The notes beneath the pieces are model-generated. The model was not told where the DNA came from, searched no databases, and was given only the letters and a program-made list of their open reading frames with translations. Below are positions 10,225 to 18,447 of a stretch of DNA of 64,000 nucleotides, in pieces; position 1 is the first letter of the stretch, and each line of letters opens with the position of its first letter. This DNA comes from Hymenobacter armeniacus (GTDB taxonomy: Bacteria; Bacteroidota; Bacteroidia; Cytophagales; Hymenobacteraceae), in contig NZ_JACXAC010000007.1 in assembly GCF_014699055.1 (NCBI RefSeq), positions 62,001 to 126,000 on the forward strand, in the 5' to 3' direction. A program made the position numbers and the translations under genes.

Positions 10225-10282
10225 GCCGGCCGCGCCGCCGGTGTCTTTCCCGCAAGGGAAAGCCCCGGCGGCCGGCTTTTTT
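10225..10282 (+). terminator. Large GC-rich terminator placed just before the next start codon
   Basis: Outer arms gccggccgc/gcggccggc enclose a second stem ctttccc/gggaaag (loop gcaa), and six T follow at 10277-10282. The ATG of the TPR gene lies only 6 nt further on, so the hairpin is also its leader. Confidence 0.8.
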
Positions 10283-10288
10283 CAGCCT

Positions 10289-11248
10289 ATGGCCACTACC
10301 CGTTCAGCTTCCCATCAATTGGTTGTCCTCGCTGCCGCACTCGTGCTGGTAGGAGGACTTTTTGCGTTGCCCAAGGGCATCGTGAAGCCCAAGGAAAGCC
10401 GTTCGGAATTGAGCAAGGACGCCGCCGCAACGGCCACCCGCGACGGCGGCGGACCCAACACCAACGGCTCCAAAACCGAAGCTTCCTCGGGGCCGGTGCC
10501 GGCCACGGCGACGGATAACGGCGGGGCCCATTCCGACGATGACGGCCACAACCACAGCGCCTCGGCCGATGCCGCGGCGCCGCACACCACGGCCACGGCC
10601 GCTCAGCGTCAGGAAATCAGCCGTCTGCTGAAGGAATACCAGGCCGCCACGCCCGCTACCAAAGCGGCGGTGGCCACCACCCTGGCCCGCCGCTACAACG
10701 GCGTGGAACGGTTCGACAGCGCCGGCTACTACCTGGAGCAAGTGGCCCTGGCCAAGCCCACCGCTGCCAACTGGCAGCAGGCGGCCGATGCCTACTTCCA
10801 AGCGTTTAGCTTTGCGGCTTCCGACGAGCGGGTGAAACTGCTCGGTGGTAAAGCCCGGGAACTGTACGCCAAGGTGCTGAAGGAGCAACCCGGTAACCTC
10901 GACGCCAAAACCAACCTCGGCATGGCCTACATGGCCTCCGAAAACCCCGTGCAAGGCATTTCGCTCCTGCGCGAAGTGCTGGAAGCCGACCCGCGCAACG
11001 AGAAAGCCCTCTACAACATGGGCATCTTGGCGGTGCAAAGCAACCAGTACGACAAAGCCGTGCAGCGTTTCAAGGATTTGGTGAAAGTCAATCCGAAAAA
11101 CGTGAACGGACAGTTTTACCTCGGCGTAACTTTGGCCCGCACCGGCGCCAAGGAGGAAGCCAAACAAGCGTTTCTGGCCGCCAAGGGCCTGAGCAACGAC
11201 CCCGCTCTGGCCGCTTCGGTTGACGAAGAAATTGCAAAGCTGAAATAG
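10289..11248 (+). CDS. Membrane-anchored TPR protein
   Basis: This is a 319-residue protein starting at ATG 10289 (MATTRSASHQ); the open frame extends to 10223, but that part encodes the terminator hairpin. One membrane segment lies at residues 10-27 (LVVLAAALVLVGGLFAL). A low-complexity Thr/Gly/His-rich linker follows, then TPR-type helical repeats from about residue 180, for example NLDAKTNLGMAYM..., NEKALYNMGILAVQSNQYDKAVQRF and NVNGQFYLGVTLARTGAKEEA. The topology suggests a periplasmic or cytoplasmic scaffold tethered to the inner membrane. Proteins of this layout often sit between HU and rng in Bacteroidota; their function is not established. Confidence 0.85.
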   Translation: MATTRSASHQLVVLAAALVLVGGLFALPKGIVKPKESRSELSKDAAATATRDGGGPNTNGSKTEASSGPVPATATDNGGAHSDDDGHNHSASADAAAPHTTATAAQRQEISRLLKEYQAATPATKAAVATTLARRYNGVERFDSAGYYLEQVALAKPTAANWQQAADAYFQAFSFAASDERVKLLGGKARELYAKVLKEQPGNLDAKTNLGMAYMASENPVQGISLLREVLEADPRNEKALYNMGILAVQSNQYDKAVQRFKDLVKVNPKNVNGQFYLGVTLARTGAKEEAKQAFLAAKGLSNDPALAASVDEEIAKLK

Positions 11249-11287
11249 ACACGACACAAACAATCACCAACTTAACCCCCAAGCATC

Positions 11288-11377
11288 ATGCCCTGCGGTA
11301 AAAAAAGAAAGCGTCATAAGATTGCCACCCACAAGCGCAAGAAGCGCCTGCGCAAGAACCGCCACAAGAAGAAGTAA
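11288..11377 (+). CDS. 29-residue AURKAIP1/COX24-type ribosomal protein
   Basis: A tiny ORF begins MPCGKKRKRHKIATHKRK and ends NRHKKK. More than half its residues are Lys, Arg or His. It matches the AURKAIP1/COX24 domain small proteins annotated throughout Bacteroidota, which resemble the C-terminus of the mitochondrial ribosomal protein mS38; a role in the small ribosomal subunit is likely by homology. It lies 39 bp after the TPR gene and upstream of rng. It is too short for most gene finders. Confidence 0.85.
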   Translation: MPCGKKRKRHKIATHKRKKRLRKNRHKKK

Positions 11378-11494
11378 GCCTCACGGGGCGTAGCGACGGC
11401 CGGCAGTTTTCCTAACGGGAAGGGAGCCAGCCGTCTATCTCTCACGTAGCCTCCTGGGTGTGGCCGCGCTGGGCGCTTTTCCCGTGGCTCGCGA

Positions 11495-11528
11495 GGGAAG
11501 CCAGAACTTATGGTTCTGGCTTCCCTTT
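11495..11528 (+). terminator. 13-bp hairpin upstream of rng
   Basis: Perfect arms gggaagccagaac/gttctggcttccc surround the loop ttatg, followed by only three T. It probably marks the 3' end of the HU-TPR-small protein transcripts or a processing site; the rest of 11378-11589 shows no gene. Confidence 0.6.
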
Positions 11529-11589
11529 GCCGGTTTCGGGGTAGTGCTAAGACAGCTGCTAATGAGGTTACTTTAACATAATCAAGGCT

Positions 11590-13197
11590 TTGAGTAATGA
11601 ATTAGTCATTAATTCTACTCAGGAAGGCGAGCGAATTGCGTTGTTGCAAGACAAGCGGTTGATTGAATACCATTTCGACCGCAACGACACCAATTACTCA
11701 GTAGGCGACATCTTCCTGGGCACCGTGAAAAAGGTGATGCCCGGCCTGAACGCGGCTTTTGTGGACATTGGCTACGAAAAAGACGCGTTTCTGCACTACG
11801 GCGACCTCGGGGAACAATACAACTCCTTCACGAAGTGGGCCCGGACGGTTCAAAGCGGCCGCGCCGCCACCGCCGGACTAGAAAAATTTACGTTTGAGCC
11901 CCCGCTCGACAAAGTGGGCAAGGCCGAAAACGTGTTCAAGAAAGGGCAGCAGATTGTTGTCCAGATTATCAAAGAGCCCATCTCAACGAAGGGCCCTCGC
12001 GTGAGCACCGACATTTCGATGGCGGGCCGTTACCTCGTGCTGATGCCGTTTTCGAACACCATCAGCGTGAGCAAGAAGATAGTGAGCAAAGCCGAGCGTG
12101 ACCGGCTCAAGCGGCTCATTGCCAGTATCAAGCCCGAAAACTTTGGTGTCATCATTCGCACCGTGGCGGAGGGGCGCGAAGTGGCCGAGCTGGACAAGGA
12201 CATGCAGGACATGGTGGCCAAATGGGAGCAGCTGCATGCCACGCTGCGCACCGCCAAGCCCAACGACAAGGTGCTGGGCGAACTCGGCCGCACGTCGTCG
12301 ATGCTCCGCGACATGCTGAACGAGTCGTTCGACAGCATCATGGTCGACGCGCCGGCCATGTACGAGGAGATGCGTGACTATCTCCAGAAAATTGCGCCCG
12401 ACAAGCTCGGCTTGCTGAAACTGCACAACTCGAAAATCAAGATTTTCGAGCAAACCGGCATCGAGAAGCAGCTGAAGACGCTGTTTGGCAAGACCGTGAC
12501 CGTGCCCGGCGGCGGCTACCTCGTCATCGAGCACACCGAAGCGCTGCACGTCATCGACGTGAACTCGGGCAGCAAGAGCAACCAGGAAAACGACCAGGAA
12601 GCGACGGCTCTCATGATTAACATGCTGGCGGCTAGGGAAGTGGCCCGGCAGCTGCGCCTGCGCGACATGGGCGGCATCATCGTGGTCGACTTCATCGACA
12701 TGCGCTCGGCCGAAAGCCGCAAGAAGGTGGAAGACGCCGTGCGCGACGTGATGAAGCACGACAAGGCCAAGTTCACGGTGCTGCCCATCACCAAGTTTGG
12801 TCTGCTGCAAATCACCCGCCAGCGGGTGCGGCCGGCCGAGAACATCGTGACCGGCGAGGTGTGCCCCACCTGTGGCGGTACGGGCAAGATTTCGGCCTCC
12901 ATCCAAGTGACGGACGACATCGACAACAGCATCGACGACCTGCTGGTGAACCAGAACCAGTCGGGCCTCACGCTGTCGGTGCACCCGTTCCTGCACGCGT
13001 ACTACACCAAAGGACTGGTTTCGCGCCAGATGAAGTGGTACCTCAAGTACTACAAGTGGGTGAAAGTAGTGAAAGACAGCAGCCTGGGCCTCACCGACTA
13101 CCGCATCGAAGACGAGCGGGGCGAGGAAATCCAGTTGCGCTCGTCGGCCGCCGCCATGAGCCGCTTGCAGGACCGCGAAGTAGAAATCGAGGACTGA
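11590..13197 (+). CDS. rng: Rne/Rng family ribonuclease (RNase G/E)
   Basis: This 535-residue endoribonuclease cuts single-stranded RNA in rRNA maturation and mRNA decay. It starts at TTG 11590 with SNELVINSTQEGERIALLQ, the usual N-terminus of Bacteroidota members, and no better ATG is available. The S1 domain covers about residues 35-120 (GDIFLGTVKKVMPGLNAAFVDIG). The Mg-binding catalytic aspartates are in VIDVNSG (about residue 322) and VVDFIDM (about 367). The Zn-link cysteines are in CPTCGGTGK (about 425). It lacks the long RNase E scaffold tail, so it is RNase G-like in size. Confidence 0.95.
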   Translation: MSNELVINSTQEGERIALLQDKRLIEYHFDRNDTNYSVGDIFLGTVKKVMPGLNAAFVDIGYEKDAFLHYGDLGEQYNSFTKWARTVQSGRAATAGLEKFTFEPPLDKVGKAENVFKKGQQIVVQIIKEPISTKGPRVSTDISMAGRYLVLMPFSNTISVSKKIVSKAERDRLKRLIASIKPENFGVIIRTVAEGREVAELDKDMQDMVAKWEQLHATLRTAKPNDKVLGELGRTSSMLRDMLNESFDSIMVDAPAMYEEMRDYLQKIAPDKLGLLKLHNSKIKIFEQTGIEKQLKTLFGKTVTVPGGGYLVIEHTEALHVIDVNSGSKSNQENDQEATALMINMLAAREVARQLRLRDMGGIIVVDFIDMRSAESRKKVEDAVRDVMKHDKAKFTVLPITKFGLLQITRQRVRPAENIVTGEVCPTCGGTGKISASIQVTDDIDNSIDDLLVNQNQSGLTLSVHPFLHAYYTKGLVSRQMKWYLKYYKWVKVVKDSSLGLTDYRIEDERGEEIQLRSSAAAMSRLQDREVEIED

Positions 13198-13218
13198 GAA
13201 TAGGGCAATCAGATGCCA

Positions 13219-13258
13219 ACAAAAAGCCCCGGCTTCGAGCGAAGCCGGGGCTTTTTGT
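13219..13258. terminator. Bidirectional 18-bp terminator
   Basis: Perfect 18-nt arms (13219-13236 and 13241-13258) with the loop gagc carry five A on one side and five T on the other. It sits between convergent rng and the outer-membrane protein gene and can end both transcripts. Confidence 0.9.
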
Positions 13259-13283
13259 GTCTTAAAGTTGTGGAAGCGGATGC

Positions 13284-13967
13284 TTAGAACTTGATCCCCA
13301 AATCCAGCGCGACGCTGCTGTTTTTGATGGTCACGTCCTTGAAGCCGCGCTTGCTTTCGAAGTAATGGTCGATGTCGACCAGGCCGCGGTGGTAGCTGAG
13401 GCCGGCAAACAGCTTGGTGCTTTTGCCCATTTGGTACTCTACGCCGGCGCCCACCAGCGCATCGGCATCGATGAAATACACGTAGTCGCCGGCTTTCACT
13501 TCGGTGCCGGTGCCGGGGTCGGTGTAGAACTTGCTGCCGTTGATGCGGGTGCCGATGGGCACGTTGAGGGAGCCGCCGACCTGGAAGTAGAGGCGGGTGG
13601 CCGACGCAATTTCATTCGTGAAGAGCTTCACCGTGACGGGTAGTTCGAGGTACTGAATGCCAATTTTGGGTTTCACCACCACCGGCGTATTCGAGCCGTT
13701 GTTGATGTCGTTGTAGGTAATGGTGCCCCCTTTGCCGGTGAGCAGCAGGCCGGTGCTGAAGGCGTAGTTTTCGCCGAAGAAGTAGTCGACTACCAAGCCG
13801 CCACCGAAACCCAGCTGACTGCCGTCGCTTTTGAAGGCATTGGCGGAAGTAGATTCAGCGCGCAGGCTGGTGATGGACGGCGACACTTTAAGGCCAATTT
13901 CGACCTGGGCCGAAGCCGTGCCAATGGTTGCCGCGAAGGCCAGGGCGGCGAGCAATATTTTTTTCAT
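13284..13967 (-). CDS. Outer-membrane beta-barrel protein
   Basis: This 227-residue protein has a clear signal peptide (MKKILLAALAFAATIGTASA, then QVEIG). The remainder alternates amphipathic strands ending in aromatic or small residues, for example VEIGLKVSPSI, YAFSTGLLLTGKG, RLYFQVGGSLNVPIG and TKLFAGLSYHRGL, and it closes with SSVALDLGIKF, a typical barrel C-terminal strand with terminal Phe. It fits the porin-like OMP_b-brl family common in Bacteroidota. Its substrate is unknown. It is divergent from gldB with a 79-bp gap holding TTACTTTG, a near -7 box. Confidence 0.85.
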   Translation of the reverse strand: MKKILLAALAFAATIGTASAQVEIGLKVSPSITSLRAESTSANAFKSDGSQLGFGGGLVVDYFFGENYAFSTGLLLTGKGGTITYNDINNGSNTPVVVKPKIGIQYLELPVTVKLFTNEIASATRLYFQVGGSLNVPIGTRINGSKFYTDPGTGTEVKAGDYVYFIDADALVGAGVEYQMGKSTKLFAGLSYHRGLVDIDHYFESKRGFKDVTIKNSSVALDLGIKF

Positions 13968-14046
13968 GCGTACAGATAGGGCTACTGCGGATGGAAACTA
14001 CCGACTGCCGGCAGGTTTTGGCTAATTTTACTTCAAAGTAACGAGC

Positions 14047-15072
14047 GTGAACACGAATAATTTCGCCTGGCGGCGCTGGCTGCCCCTGTTTTTAGTTGGA
14101 GCCTTTGGCCTTGCGGCCTGCAACGGGGGGCCGGCCGAAGGCTGCCGCGCCGACGCGGCGGCCGACGCGCCCACGGTGCCCGTGAAGGTGCAGCGCTTGG
14201 AGCAGCCGTTTTTCGCCATCAAAACGCCGGCCGATGCCGAGCAGTTTTTGAACGCCCACCCGGCTTTTGCGCGGTACTACCTGCAGCGCCAGCCGGCCAA
14301 CGAAAAGCAGCTGGCCAACGGCCTGACGCAGCTGGCCACCAACGCCGCCCTGCAGCAACTGGGACGCGAAACCGCAGCCGCTTTCCCTGACAGCGCGGCC
14401 CTGCGGCACGACTTGGGCGAGATGTTTCGGCGGGTGCATCATTACTTCCCCGATTTCCGGGTGCCGCCCACCACTACCTACGTGAGCGGCTTTCTGGCCA
14501 AGGACATTTACGTGAACGACAGCCTGCTGGTAATGAGCCTGGACTGGTTTGTGGGACCCAAGGCCAGCAAGCGCCCCGACCTGCCGCAGTACATGCTGCG
14601 CCGCTACACGCCCGCCGGCCTCATGCCGCTGCTGGCCCAGGACGTGTCGAGCAAGTACAACCGCCACGAACTCACGGCCAATACCATGCTCGACGCCATG
14701 GTGCACGCCGGCAAGTCGCTCTACTTCGCCAGCCAGATGCTGCCCTGTACGCCCGACTCGCTGCTGATGGGCTACACGCGGCGCGAAATGATAGGGCTGG
14801 AGGCCAACGAGCCGCGCGTGTGGGGCCATTTTCTGGAAAAGAACCTGCTGTACTCGACCACGCCTTTCCTGCTGCAGAAGTACGTGGGCGAACGGCCCAA
14901 CGTGCCCGAAATCGACAAAACCTGCCCCGGTCGCGTGGGGCAGTGGGTGGGCCTGCAAATCATCCGCAAGTATGTGTCGCTGCACCCCGACGTGACCCTG
15001 GGCCGCCTCATGGCCGAAAAAAACGCCCAGCGCATCCTGAACGAGTCGCACTATCGGCCCATGAACAAGTGA
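14047..15072 (+). CDS. gldB: Gliding motility lipoprotein GldB
   Basis: This 341-residue lipoprotein starts at GTG 14047 and has a lipobox GLAAC with Cys at residue 25. GldB features are the RLEQPFFAIKTP region, the central VSGFLAKDIYVNDSLLVMSLDWFVG segment, and the C-terminal PGRVGQWVGLQIIRKYV followed by ILNESHYRP. GldB is required for gliding and type IX secretion in Flavobacterium and is anchored in the envelope. gldC, which follows gldB in Flavobacterium, is not next door here; a glycosyltransferase lies downstream. GldB and GldD about 6 kb apart support a gliding, T9SS-equipped organism. Confidence 0.88.
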   Translation: MNTNNFAWRRWLPLFLVGAFGLAACNGGPAEGCRADAAADAPTVPVKVQRLEQPFFAIKTPADAEQFLNAHPAFARYYLQRQPANEKQLANGLTQLATNAALQQLGRETAAAFPDSAALRHDLGEMFRRVHHYFPDFRVPPTTTYVSGFLAKDIYVNDSLLVMSLDWFVGPKASKRPDLPQYMLRRYTPAGLMPLLAQDVSSKYNRHELTANTMLDAMVHAGKSLYFASQMLPCTPDSLLMGYTRREMIGLEANEPRVWGHFLEKNLLYSTTPFLLQKYVGERPNVPEIDKTCPGRVGQWVGLQIIRKYVSLHPDVTLGRLMAEKNAQRILNESHYRPMNK

Positions 15073-15142
15073 GGTGAGAAATGGTGAGGTGGCGAGTAGG
15101 AGAAGTTCGCCCAACTCACTGCCTCACCATTTCACCACCTCA
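15069..15142. repeat. Imperfect inverted repeat between gldB and the glycosyltransferase
   Basis: tgaggtgagaaatggtga after the gldB stop pairs imperfectly with tcaccatttcaccacctca just before the next gene. There is no T tract. It could be a processing hairpin or a small dispersed repeat. Confidence 0.45.
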
Positions 15143-15148
15143 TCGCTC

Positions 15149-16351
15149 ATGCACATAGCCGTTTTCAGCCAGTACCACACCAGCCCCGATTGCCCGGCCA
15201 CCAGTCGGCACTACACGCTGCTGGCGCACATGGCCAAAATGCACCGCGTAACGCTGCTGACCACGCCGGCCTGGCGCAGCCAGCAGCTGACCCACGAATT
15301 TCCCTGGGTGCCGCTCGGGGTGGAAATCCGGGAAGCCAACGTGCCCTACGAGAACAAAATGGGGCCCGCCCGGCGGGCCCTGGCCTTTGCGCAGTACGCC
15401 GCCTGGGCCGTGCGTGAAGGGCTGAAAATTGACAGGCCCGACGTGATTTGGGGCATCAGCACGCCGCTCACGGCGGCGTGGGCGGCCGCGCAAGTGGCGC
15501 GCTGGCGGCGGGTGCCGTGGGTATTTGAGGTGCAGGATTTGTGGCCGTCGTTCCCCATTGCCATGGGGGCGGTGCCCACTGCGCTGGCCCGGCAGCAGCT
15601 TTATCGGCTGGAAAAAGCGCTGTACCAAAGCGCCCGCGCCGTGCTGCCGCTCTCGCCCGACATGACGCGCTACGTGACGGACCTGGGCATCGCCCCCAAA
15701 AAAGTAACCACCGTGCTCAACGGTACCGACCTGGCGCTGGCGGCCCGGGCCACGCCCGCGGCCGTTGCCCGGCTGCGGCAGGAGCAAGGCCTGACCGGCA
15801 AGCAGGTCATTCTCTACGCGGGCACCTTTGGCCGCGCCAACGACATGCCGACGCTGGTAGCTGCTGCCGAGGCGATGGCTGCGGAGGGCCGCGACGTGGT
15901 GTGGCTGTTTCTGGGCCACGGGTTTTATGAACCGCTGATTGCGGCGGCGGCGGCGCGTTGGCCGGAACACATCCGGCTGGTGGGCGGGTTGCCGCGGCAC
16001 GAGGTGTTCGGTTGGTTTGCGCTGGCCGATGTTTCGGTGGTGTCGTTCCTCAACTTGCCGGTACTGGATGCCAACTCCCCGGCCAAGCTCTACGATTCGC
16101 TGGCCGTGGGCACGCCGGTCATCGTGACCAACCGGGGCTGGACCAAAAAACTGGTGGAGCGGCACGCCTGCGGCTGGTACGTGCCGGCGGGCGATGCGCT
16201 TGCGTTGGCCGCCAAGCTGCGCGAACTGCTGGCCCAGCCCAGCGCGCTGCTCCACGCCGGGGAGCAAGGCCGCCGCTTAGCAATAGAATCGTTCGACCGC
16301 ATGCAGCTGGCCACAACCGTGCAGCAGGTGCTGGAGCAGGTTGCGGGTTAG
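15149..16351 (+). CDS. Glycosyltransferase family 4 protein (WbuB/WcaI-like)
   Basis: This 400-residue GT-B fold glycosyltransferase starts at ATG 15149 (MHIAVFSQYHTSPDCPATSR); an upstream in-frame start at 15074 runs through the inverted repeat and was rejected. The N-terminal acceptor domain carries VPWVFEVQDLWPS, and the C-terminal donor domain has ILYAGTFGRANDMPTLV, then SPAKLYDSLAVGTPVIV, the usual E/D-x7-E region of family 4 slightly diverged. It probably transfers a nucleotide-activated sugar in surface polysaccharide assembly; the sugar cannot be told from sequence. No other polysaccharide gene is adjacent. Confidence 0.85.
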   Translation: MHIAVFSQYHTSPDCPATSRHYTLLAHMAKMHRVTLLTTPAWRSQQLTHEFPWVPLGVEIREANVPYENKMGPARRALAFAQYAAWAVREGLKIDRPDVIWGISTPLTAAWAAAQVARWRRVPWVFEVQDLWPSFPIAMGAVPTALARQQLYRLEKALYQSARAVLPLSPDMTRYVTDLGIAPKKVTTVLNGTDLALAARATPAAVARLRQEQGLTGKQVILYAGTFGRANDMPTLVAAAEAMAAEGRDVVWLFLGHGFYEPLIAAAAARWPEHIRLVGGLPRHEVFGWFALADVSVVSFLNLPVLDANSPAKLYDSLAVGTPVIVTNRGWTKKLVERHACGWYVPAGDALALAAKLRELLAQPSALLHAGEQGRRLAIESFDRMQLATTVQQVLEQVAG

Positions 16352-16461
16352 CGTTTGTGCTGATCCCAACAGATTTTGTACCGCGTTGTGCTTGAATTTG
16401 AACTTTGTGTGCCAAAAAAGTAGCAAATAGCTACATTGTAGTCATTCACTTACTTCTCAAC

Positions 16462-17139
16462 TTATTGTTCTGGAAGAGGCACATAGGCTGCCTCTTTGCC
16501 AAAGTGCTTTTCGAAATAGGCGCAACTAGTCGCCAGCGGGCAAACGCTGCACTTGGGCGAGCGCGCCACGCAGATGTAGCGCCCGTGCAAGATGAGCCAG
16601 TGGTGCGCCCGGTTAATCAGCTCGACGGGAATGTAGCGCACCAGTGCTTTCTCCACGGCCAGGGGCGTGGTAGCCGTTTTGGGCACCAAGCCGATGCGGT
16701 GCGACAGCCGAAACACGTGTGTATCGACCGCCATGGCGGGCTGGTTGTAGATGACGGACGCCACCACGTTGGCCGTTTTGCGGCCCACCCCGGGCAGGCG
16801 CTGCAACTCGTCAATCTGGCTGGGCACTTCGCCGCCAAAGTCCTCGGTGAGCATGCGGCCCAGGCCGGCCAGGTGCTTGGCCTTGTTGTTGGGGTAGGAA
16901 ATGCTGCTGATGAACGGAAAGATGTCATCGGCGGAGGCGGCCCCAAGGTGCGCGGCCGTGGGAAACTGCGCCAGCAAGGGCGGCATCACCTGGTTCACGC
17001 GCTTGTCGGTGCACTGGGCGCTGAGCACCACCGCCACAATCAGCTCATACGGGTTGCCGTACACCAGCTCGGTTTTGGGCTCCGGAAAGTTGGTGGTGAA
17101 GTAGTCGAGGAAGTACTGAAAACGGTCGGCGCGGCGCAT
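16462..17139 (-). CDS. nth: Endonuclease III (DNA-(apurinic/apyrimidinic site) lyase)
   Basis: This 225-residue bifunctional glycosylase/AP lyase removes oxidised pyrimidines. Its ATG at 17139 gives MRRADRFQYF; a TTG at 17160 would add seven residues and is less likely. The helix-hairpin-helix LPGVGRKTANVV contains the catalytic Lys, and the Asp is in MAVDTHVFRLSHR. The [4Fe-4S] cysteines have the expected C-x6-C-x2-C-x5-C spacing (CVARSPKCSVCPLATSC). It is monocistronic, with a hairpin repeat just upstream. Confidence 0.95.
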   Translation of the reverse strand: MRRADRFQYFLDYFTTNFPEPKTELVYGNPYELIVAVVLSAQCTDKRVNQVMPPLLAQFPTAAHLGAASADDIFPFISSISYPNNKAKHLAGLGRMLTEDFGGEVPSQIDELQRLPGVGRKTANVVASVIYNQPAMAVDTHVFRLSHRIGLVPKTATTPLAVEKALVRYIPVELINRAHHWLILHGRYICVARSPKCSVCPLATSCAYFEKHFGKEAAYVPLPEQ

Positions 17140-17167
17140 GAGCAAGGCAAGAATACACAAAGAAAAA

Positions 17168-17270
17168 CGGTCATGCTGAGCGCAGCCGAAGCATCTCTAC
17201 CGCAATACTATTCCTTTTGCTTGGAATTAGTGCTGCGGTAAAGATGCTTCGGCTGCGCTCAGCATGACCG
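17168..17270. repeat. REP-like hairpin repeat, copy 1
   Basis: Perfect 29-nt arms (17168-17196 and 17242-17270) carry the core GTCATGCTGAGCGCAGC...GAAGCATCT. Pairing continues for seven more base pairs (taccgca/tgcggta) after one mismatch. It lies 28 bp upstream of the nth start. The same core returns at 49305-49408 and, modified, at 23294-23398. Confidence 0.85.
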
Positions 17271-17347
17271 GGCATAGGGCGTCAACTACTGGTGTTTTCG
17301 GCTCCAGCGCAGGGGCTGCAGCGGCTGCCACAAAAAGTTGAACGGAC

Positions 17348-17578
17348 TTAGGATTTGGCTAAAAAAGTGCGCGAGTAGCGCAATATGGCCTCGGAGGTGT
17401 GGGCCCGCGGCTCGCGGCGAACGCCGTCGAGTGCCCGCTGGGCCAAAAGGAGGTCGGCGCACGTGGCTGCCAGTTCCGGGTCGTGCTGCAACGCCTCCTC
17501 TACCTCGCGCTGCCTTTCAGGAGGCAATTCGTTGTACACATACTGGAGCAGTGTCGAATGGGGTAAGGTTTGAATCAT
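17348..17578 (-). CDS. Small anti-sigma-like protein overlapping the sigma gene
   Basis: This is a 76-residue soluble protein, MIQTLPHSTLLQYVYNEL then PPERQREVEEALQHDPELAATCADLLLAQRALD. The helical pattern resembles the N-terminal domain of zinc-less anti-sigma factors, with no membrane segment and no HxxxCxxC zinc motif. Its ATG lies inside the 3' end of the ECF sigma gene, with a 62-nt overlap in another frame, which implies translational coupling. It probably modulates that sigma factor (inference from context). Confidence 0.75.
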   Translation of the reverse strand: MIQTLPHSTLLQYVYNELPPERQREVEEALQHDPELAATCADLLLAQRALDGVRREPRAHTSEAILRYSRTFLAKS

Positions 17579-18155
17579 AATCGTGCAGGGAATGTGCGGT
17601 CATTTTCTTCCGCAGGTTTATCAGCGCGTAGCGCATGCGGCCCAGGGCCGTGTTGATGCTCACACCGGTCGCGTCGGCAATCTCCTGGAAGCTCATGTCG
17701 CCGTAATGGCGCATCAGCAGCACCTCCTTTTGGGCGGCGGGCAGCTCCTGGATTAACGCCCGCAGGCGGGTGTGGGTTTCCTCGCGGGCCAGGATATCGT
17801 CCGGGCCGTCGTCGGCGAGGGTGAGGGTGTTGGTCAGCCGGTCGTTGTCGCTGAGGCTGACGTGGGGCGTCCGCTTGCCGCGGCGGAACGAGTCGATGGC
17901 CAAATTGTGAGCAATGCGGCAAATCCAGGGGGCAAACTTGCCCTCTTCGTTGTAGCGGCCCCCTTTCAAGGTGTGAATGGCCTTGATGAACGTATCCTGC
18001 AACAGGTCCTCGGCCACGTCCTCGTCGCGCACGATGAGGAGGATGGTCGTGAACACACGACTGCGGTGCCGCTCCAGCAGGATAGCGAAGGCGGATTCCT
18101 GGCCAGCCAGGTAGAGCGAGATGAGCGCGGAGTCGCTCGGTTGCAAGAGGTCCAT
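17517..18155 (-). CDS. ECF-type RNA polymerase sigma factor
   Basis: This 212-residue sigma-70 family protein has region 2 at about residues 18-85 (FAILLERHRSRVFTTILLIVRDEDVAEDLLQDTFIKA, then WICRIAHNLAIDSFRR) and region 4 at about 130-180 (RALIQELPAAQKEVLLMRHY, then MSFQEIADATGVSINTALGRMRYAL). It directs RNA polymerase to a specific promoter set. The last about 25 residues (NLTPFDTAPVCVQRIAS) are read from DNA shared with the small downstream gene. No anti-sigma of the FecR type or SusC lies nearby, so it is not a starch-type ECF unit. Confidence 0.9.
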   Translation of the reverse strand: MDLLQPSDSALISLYLAGQESAFAILLERHRSRVFTTILLIVRDEDVAEDLLQDTFIKAIHTLKGGRYNEEGKFAPWICRIAHNLAIDSFRRGKRTPHVSLSDNDRLTNTLTLADDGPDDILAREETHTRLRALIQELPAAQKEVLLMRHYGDMSFQEIADATGVSINTALGRMRYALINLRKKMTAHSLHDYDSNLTPFDTAPVCVQRIAS

Positions 18156-18265
18156 AAAGGGCTACGGAATAAGGGAACGTAGAGCTTTAGGCCATAGTAT
18201 GCAGTTACCGAGAAAAAAATTTGGGAGCGACCGGGAGTCAGGTTTTTTACCCGCTAGAATCGTTC

Positions 18266-18297
18266 CAAATGTAGAGCGACGAAAACCACATGCGCAA
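18266..18297 (-). promoter_or_regulatory. Promoter of the ECF sigma operon, TTG-N21-TACATTTG
   Basis: On the minus strand TTG (18297-18295), a 21-nt spacer and TACATTTG (18273-18266) fit the vegetative Bacteroidota promoter. The leader would be about 100 nt. The rest of the 18156-18447 gap is A-rich and shows no gene. Confidence 0.55.
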
Positions 18298-18447
18298 GAG
18301 TCGAAAAAGAAAAAAAGCCAAAATTCTGTAAGAAAAACGAAGCAACCTTCCGCAAAACTTCATCTACGCGTTGCTGGCGCAGAATTGTGGAATAAAAAAT
18401 CTGAAAAAAGTTTCAAAAAATAAGTATTTATTCGCCAAAGCCTTTGG

